DNA of 9,717 bases from an uncultured Clostridia bacterium (lineage in GTDB: Bacteria > Bacillota > Clostridia > Lachnospirales > Anaerotignaceae): contig CATZIM010000050.1 in the NCBI GenBank assembly GCA_958420075.1, forward strand, positions 1 through 9,717, read 5' to 3'. The notes below the pieces were generated by a model. The model worked only from the letters and a program-made list of their open reading frames with translations, did not search any database and had not been told where the DNA came from. This document shows, in pieces, positions 6,091 through 9,717 of the stretch (position 1 is its first letter; each line of letters starts with the position of its first letter). The position numbers were made by a program, and so were the translations under genes.

Positions 6091-6639
6091 TTGACTCTCA
6101 CAAAAACAAAAACGCAAATCCTCTGCGCCCTTTTTGCGGCGCTCATTGCCATTGGGGCATTCCTGCGGGTGCCGGTGCCGCTGGTGCCTTTCACCCTGCA
6201 ATTTCTTTTCACCACTCTGGCAGGACTTCTTTTAGGGAAAAAAGTCGGCAGTGCTGCTGTATGGCTTTATGTACTGCTGGGACTTGTGGGACTGCCCATA
6301 TTTGCCGAAGGCGGCGGCATTTCCTACATCTTCAAGCCCACTTTCGGCTACCTCATCGGCTTTGGGCTGGGCGCTTATGTGACAGGCTTTCTGACAGAAC
6401 AAAATACCTCTTATAAACAGCTCCTTGTGGCAAACTTCGCCGGGCTTTTGGTGGTATATCTCTGCGGTATGGCTTATTACGCTGCCATCAGCGCTTTTTA
6501 CCTGCATAACCCCATCGGGCTGTGGCCCCTGTTCCTGTACTGTTTTTTGCTGGCGGTGCCCGGTGATATTGTCCTCTGCATCGTTGCGGCGATACTGGCA
6601 AAACGGCTCATCCCTATTTTCAGATACGACAGGAGATGA
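6091..6639 (+). CDS. bioY: BioY, biotin-specific S component of an ECF transporter
   Basis: BioY is the membrane substrate-binding subunit for biotin uptake. The 182-residue protein has the usual size and about six membrane helices. It carries the family signature GGISYIFKPTFGYLIGF (75-91) and the C-terminal VPGDIVLCIVAAILAKRL segment (156-173), equivalent to the PGD(I/V) helix of BioY. No EcfA/EcfT (BioMN) genes are adjacent, so it probably shares a general energising module encoded elsewhere, as most Bacillota S components do. The start is TTG at 6091, five bases after AAAGGCGGTG. The nearest upstream ATG (6028) lies inside the BirA box, before the transcription start, and no in-frame ATG follows until codon 127 (MAYYAA). 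It is the first gene of the operon and directly under the BirA operator. Confidence 0.93.
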   Translation: MTLTKTKTQILCALFAALIAIGAFLRVPVPLVPFTLQFLFTTLAGLLLGKKVGSAAVWLYVLLGLVGLPIFAEGGGISYIFKPTFGYLIGFGLGAYVTGFLTEQNTSYKQLLVANFAGLLVVYLCGMAYYAAISAFYLHNPIGLWPLFLYCFLLAVPGDIVLCIVAAILAKRLIPIFRYDRR

Positions 6640-6647
6640 TTTTTTTG
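6631..6647 (+). promoter_or_regulatory. Ribosome binding site deciding the bioB start
   Basis: AGGAG (6631-6635) directly abuts an ATG (6636-6638) that overlaps the bioY stop. A spacing of zero is not usable for normal initiation. The in-frame TTG at 6645 is nine bases away, a normal distance, and is preferred. The ATG would add only three residues (MIF). Confidence 0.5.
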
Positions 6648-7634
6648 GATTCATTGGAAACATTGACACAACAGGTCATGAACGGGCACCAAGTCACCAG
6701 AGAAGAAGCCCTTTGGCTCTCCACACAGCCCTTGGAATCCCTTTGCAGACAAGCGGACAGGATACGCCGTCATTTCTGCCAAAACACCTTTGACCTGTGC
6801 ACCATCATCAACGGCAAAAGCGGCAGATGCAGCGAAAACTGCAAGTTCTGTGCCCAATCTGCCCACAACCACACAGACGCTGACACCTATCCCCTTCTTT
6901 CCAAAGAAGAAATTCTCGCAGACGCCAAAAAGCAGGCGGCACAAGGGGTTTTGCGGTACTCCATCGTCACCGCCGGAAAAGCCCTGTCTGATGAGGAAAT
7001 TGACAGCATGTGCGACGCTATCCGGCAAATCCGGCAGGAAACCACCCTTTCTGTCTGCGTTTCCTTCGGTCTTTTGACAGAACCACAGTTCCGCAGACTG
7101 AAAGAAGCCGGTGTAAGCCGCGTCCACAACAATCTGGAAACATCAGAAAGACATTTTCCCAATATCTGCACCACCCATACTTTTGCCGACAAAGTATCCG
7201 CCATACAGGCGGCACAACAGGCAGGGCTGACCGTATGCAGCGGCGGCATCATGGGTCTGGGTGAAACCATGGCAGACCGCATAGACATGGCACTTGCCCT
7301 GCGGGATTTGGCCATCACCAGCGTTCCCGTCAACGTACTGAATCCTATTCCTGGTACACCTTTTGGGGAATATCCCACTTTGTCCGAGGAGGAAGTCCTG
7401 CGGATACTTGCCCTTTACCGTTTTCTTTTGCCTTCCGCTTCCATCCGGATGGCTGGTGGACGAGGGCTTTTGCCAGGCGGCGGAAAAAGCTGTTTCCTCT
7501 CCGGCGCAAATGCTGCCATCACAGGGGATATGCTCACCACTGCAGGCATTACGGTACAAACAGATTTACAGATGCTCACAGAACTTGGATATGAGGTGAA
7601 ACTGGATGAAACAACTGATGATCATCGGCACTGA
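6645..7634 (+). CDS. bioB: Biotin synthase (radical SAM), anaerobe-type
   Basis: BioB inserts sulfur into dethiobiotin to form biotin, the last step of the pathway. The product is 329 residues from TTG (332 if ATG 6636 is used). The radical-SAM CxxxCxxC motif is RCSENCKFC (C62, C66, C69), followed by the YNHNLDTS-like VHNNLETS (160-167), CSGGIMGLGE (198-207) and SIRMAGGR (266-273). Compared with E. coli BioB, whose [2Fe-2S] ligands are C97, C128, C188 and R260, the counterparts here are S106 (in LRYSIVTAG), C138, C198 and R268. One cysteine ligand is therefore serine, while an additional cysteine, C175, occurs in NICTTHTF. This suggests a different auxiliary cluster, as described for type II BioB of anaerobes. 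It follows bioY closely and overlaps bioD by 29 bases. Confidence 0.95.
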   Translation: MDSLETLTQQVMNGHQVTREEALWLSTQPLESLCRQADRIRRHFCQNTFDLCTIINGKSGRCSENCKFCAQSAHNHTDADTYPLLSKEEILADAKKQAAQGVLRYSIVTAGKALSDEEIDSMCDAIRQIRQETTLSVCVSFGLLTEPQFRRLKEAGVSRVHNNLETSERHFPNICTTHTFADKVSAIQAAQQAGLTVCSGGIMGLGETMADRIDMALALRDLAITSVPVNVLNPIPGTPFGEYPTLSEEEVLRILALYRFLLPSASIRMAGGRGLLPGGGKSCFLSGANAAITGDMLTTAGITVQTDLQMLTELGYEVKLDETTDDHRH

Positions 7635-8331
7635 TACTGACGTAGGTAAAACCTATGTCAGCGGGCTAATATTGAAAAAACTGCAGGAAAACGGCAAAAA
7701 AGCCGCTTATTTCAAAGCGGCCATGAGCGGAAATATTCGTCTGGCTGACGGCTCCCTTTTGCCCGGGGATGCGGACTTTGTGAAAACCATTTCCGGCATT
7801 TCACAGCCCCTTGAGGATATGTGCCCTTATGTATACGAAACCGCCGTTTCTCCTCATCTGGCGGCAAAAATCGAAGGAAATCCCGTAGAATGGCAAACGA
7901 TACAAGAAACATACAAAACCCTTTGCAGGGCTTACGATTTTGTCACTGTGGAAGGCTCCGGCGGCATTCTCTGTCCTCTGCGCCATGATGAAACTGCCGC
8001 TTTTTCTTTGGCGGACTTTGTTAAATCCCAGCATCTTTCCTGTCTTTTGGTGGCGGATGCAGGACTGGGCACACTGAACCATGTGGGCTTGACAGCAGCC
8101 TATCTGAAAAACCAGAACATTCCCTTGCAGGGCATCATTCTGAACCGCTTCCAGAAAGGAAATCTCTTACATGAAGATAATAAGGTCATGTGTGAGGTCA
8201 TGTCAGGCGTTCCCGTCATTGCCTGCATTCCACAAGGTTCCGCAGACCTGCCCATTTCCATCGAAACCCTACTATCCCTTTATACAGAAAGGAAGGAAAA
8301 TCCATGCTCTGGTATCCCTACACACAAATGA
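7606..8331 (+). CDS. bioD: ATP-dependent dethiobiotin synthetase
   Basis: BioD forms the ureido ring of dethiobiotin from 7,8-diaminononanoate, CO2 and ATP in the cytoplasm. The 241-residue protein has the expected length. Visible motifs are the P-loop GTDTDVGKT (8-16), K37 in YFKAAMSG, EGSGG (116-120, the switch-type acidic residue and carbamate-binding loop), DAGLGTLNH (151-159) and ILNR (178-181). All active-site motifs look intact. The ATG at 7606 lies inside bioB, seven bases after GAGGTG. A second ATG (7618) is too close to the P-loop for the usual N-terminus. The 29-base overlap with bioB and 28-base overlap with bioA indicate tight translational coupling within the operon. Confidence 0.94.
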   Translation: MKQLMIIGTDTDVGKTYVSGLILKKLQENGKKAAYFKAAMSGNIRLADGSLLPGDADFVKTISGISQPLEDMCPYVYETAVSPHLAAKIEGNPVEWQTIQETYKTLCRAYDFVTVEGSGGILCPLRHDETAAFSLADFVKSQHLSCLLVADAGLGTLNHVGLTAAYLKNQNIPLQGIILNRFQKGNLLHEDNKVMCEVMSGVPVIACIPQGSADLPISIETLLSLYTERKENPCSGIPTHK

Positions 8332-9506
8332 AAACCATGGAGCCGCCCCTAGAGATTCTGGATGCCAAAGGCGTCTGGCTTTACACAAAAGAAGGAAAAC
8401 TCATTGATTCCATTTCCACTTGGTGGAGTGTGATCCATGGATACAGCCACCCAAAGCTGAACGAAGCCATCCTGTCACAGGTACCCCACTTTTCCCATGT
8501 GATGCTGGGCGGTCTGACCCACAAGCCCGTGCAAGAGCTTTCTGACAAACTGGCGGAATGGCTTCCCGGCAGTCTGAACCATTGCTTTTTCTCCGATTCC
8601 GGCAGTGTTGCCGTGGAAGTTGCTCTGAAAATGGCATTGCAATATTACATCAATCAGGGCGATAAAGAACGCACCATGGTGCTGGCACTGGAACACGCCT
8701 ACCATGGGGACACCTTCAAAACCATGGAAGTAGGCGATGACCCGGATTATCACTTTGTACTGAACGCTTACGGCAAAAGCCCCCATGTAATACACATTCC
8801 AACCACTTTAGAAGCACTGGAACAGACTTTTGCCAAATATCACCAGAAACTGAACTGCATGATTGTGGAACCTCTTTTGCAGGGAGCCGGGGGCATGCGG
8901 ATGTATGATATTTCTTTTCTGGAACGCGCCAGAGAACTTTGCGACCAGTACGGTGTCCTTTTGATTTTTGATGAAGTTGCCACAGGCTTTGGCAGGACAG
9001 GACACCGCTTTGTTGCCGATGTGGTAGAGCCGGACATTCTGGTACTTGGAAAAGCATTGACAGGCGGGTATCTGGGGCACGCTGTCACCGTTGCCAATGA
9101 CAGAGTTTTTGCCGCTTTTTATGACGATGACCCTGACCACGCCCTCATGCATGGGCCAACATTCATGGGAAACGCATTGGCTTGTCGTGTGGCATTGGCT
9201 TCCATTACCCTTTTTGAAGAAGAACACACCATGGAAAAAATCCGGCGCATTGAAGAAATCACCCGTCGGGAAATGGCAGGCTTCACAGACCCCCGTATCC
9301 GTGAAATCCGTATCATGGGAGGCTGTGTTTGCATCGAAGTCCATGACCCTGCTGTTTTGATAGGCTATGCCGCTTTTGCCCGTCAGCGCGGGGTTTTCAG
9401 CAGACCTTTTCTTTCTTATCTTTATGCCATGGTGCCTTACGTCATTTCCGAAGAAGAACTGGTACAGGTGCTGGACACCATGAAAGCATGGTTCCGTCAG
9501 AACTGA
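8304..9506 (+). CDS. bioA: Adenosylmethionine-8-amino-7-oxononanoate aminotransferase
   Basis: BioA is a PLP enzyme that converts KAPA to DAPA using S-adenosylmethionine as amino donor. The 400 residues make it a little shorter than E. coli BioA. Family features are present in order: WYPYTQM (3-9), STWWSVIHGYSHP (38-50), SDSGSVAVEVALKMALQYY (97-115), YHGDT (133-137), FDEVATGFGRTG (222-233) with D223 to contact the PLP ring, LGKALTGGYL (248-257) with K250 as Schiff-base lysine, GPTFMGNALAC (284-294) and RPF (367-369). The STWW and YxQM features favour BioA over the lysine-dependent BioK and over ornithine-type transaminases, though the amino donor is inferred from family. The start at 8304 follows AAGGAAGG and overlaps bioD. 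No clear terminator follows. Confidence 0.93.
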   Translation: MLWYPYTQMKTMEPPLEILDAKGVWLYTKEGKLIDSISTWWSVIHGYSHPKLNEAILSQVPHFSHVMLGGLTHKPVQELSDKLAEWLPGSLNHCFFSDSGSVAVEVALKMALQYYINQGDKERTMVLALEHAYHGDTFKTMEVGDDPDYHFVLNAYGKSPHVIHIPTTLEALEQTFAKYHQKLNCMIVEPLLQGAGGMRMYDISFLERARELCDQYGVLLIFDEVATGFGRTGHRFVADVVEPDILVLGKALTGGYLGHAVTVANDRVFAAFYDDDPDHALMHGPTFMGNALACRVALASITLFEEEHTMEKIRRIEEITRREMAGFTDPRIREIRIMGGCVCIEVHDPAVLIGYAAFARQRGVFSRPFLSYLYAMVPYVISEEELVQVLDTMKAWFRQN

Positions 9507-9522
9507 CTCTACGCTGCGGCGG

Positions 9523-9550
9523 TTGACCTCTCCTGCCTTTCTGGTATCAT
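9523..9550 (+). promoter_or_regulatory. Promoter of the XRE regulator gene
   Basis: TTGACC (9523-9528), a 16-base spacer and TATCAT (9545-9550) form a plausible sigma-A promoter. Its start would be near 9557, about 17 bases before the ATG. Since bioA lacks an evident terminator, the regulator might also be reached by read-through. Confidence 0.55.
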
Positions 9551-9573
9551 ATAGGACAGGAGGTGCATCCAAT

Positions 9574-9717
9574 ATGGATCGGGAAAAAATCGGCGCACTG
9601 CTGCGACAGCTGCGTTTGGAGAAAGGCATGACACAAAAAGAAGCAGCCCATGCGCTGCAAATCAGCGACAAGACCATTTCCAAGTGGGAACGAGGGCTGG
9701 GATGTCCGGACATTTCC
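9574..9717 (+). CDS. XRE-family helix-turn-helix regulator, N-terminal part
   Basis: Only the first 48 codons are in the window; the frame is still open at the right edge. The sequence MDREKIGALLRQLRLEKGMT leads into QKEAAHALQISDKTISKWERG, a textbook Cro/CI-type helix-turn-helix with the ISDKTISKWERG recognition helix. The C-terminal domain, which would define the subtype and effector, is missing. ATG 9574 follows AGGAGGTGCATCCAAT. It has its own promoter 68 bases after bioA, so nothing ties it functionally to biotin synthesis; BirA is the expected regulator of that operon. Confidence 0.88.
   Translation, partial: MDREKIGALLRQLRLEKGMTQKEAAHALQISDKTISKWERGLGCPDIS

Noticed and set aside
9530..9562. 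Inverted repeat CTCCTG / CAGGAG around the XRE promoter -10
   Set aside because: The right arm is the ribosome binding site itself, which easily matches by chance, and the left arm lies upstream of the expected transcription start, so it cannot sequester the site in the mRNA; an operator role is not excluded but unsupported.
8808..9713. A 301-codon minus-strand open frame opposite bioA
   Set aside because: It is a shadow of bioA; its translation shows no family motifs, and the plus-strand frame has complete BioA signatures.

Overview
The window looks like chromosomal DNA of an anaerobic member of the Bacillota, most likely class Clostridia. The grounds are strong AGGAGG-type ribosome binding sites, TTGACA/TATAAT-type promoters, T-rich intrinsic terminators, a clostridial gene set (DUF1846, RecD2, ComF, BioY) and a biotin synthase whose cysteine pattern resembles anaerobe-type enzymes. 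Assignment below class (for example a Lachnospirales or Anaerotignum-like organism) would be a guess. No tRNA, rRNA, insertion sequence or CRISPR array is visible.

Layout. Positions 1-331 (minus) hold the N-terminal part of a DUF1846 (UPF0371) protein with its own promoter. Positions 475-3473 (minus) hold a two-gene operon, recD2 followed by a ComF-type phosphoribosyltransferase, with an ATGA overlap. From a divergent promoter region (3474-3627) a plus-strand cassette begins: a TetR-family repressor, an eight-helix membrane protein whose C-terminal half is a DUF2871 domain, and a seven-helix membrane protein (3628-5813). The same 13-bp palindrome lies over the tetR promoter and again just before the third gene, so the repressor probably controls both ends of the cassette. 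A 277-bp intergenic region (5814-6090) follows, with two intrinsic terminators, a long imperfect hairpin, a BirA-type operator and a near-consensus promoter. These last two drive a compact biotin operon, bioY-bioB-bioD-bioA (6091-9506). The window closes with the start of an XRE-family regulator.

How the genes work together. BioY imports biotin. BioA, BioD and BioB carry out the last three steps of synthesis (KAPA to DAPA to dethiobiotin to biotin). The BirA box makes uptake and late synthesis co-repressed when biotin is plentiful. Neither bioF nor any pimeloyl-forming gene lies in the window, so KAPA must come from elsewhere. RecD2 and ComF are housekeeping DNA-repair and competence-related proteins.

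The least explained part is the TetR/DUF2871/seven-helix cassette. It has paired operators, and a consensus Shine-Dalgarno and ATG sit in frame inside the second gene exactly at the boundary between its two halves. BioB is also notable because a serine occupies the position of one canonical [2Fe-2S] cysteine ligand.
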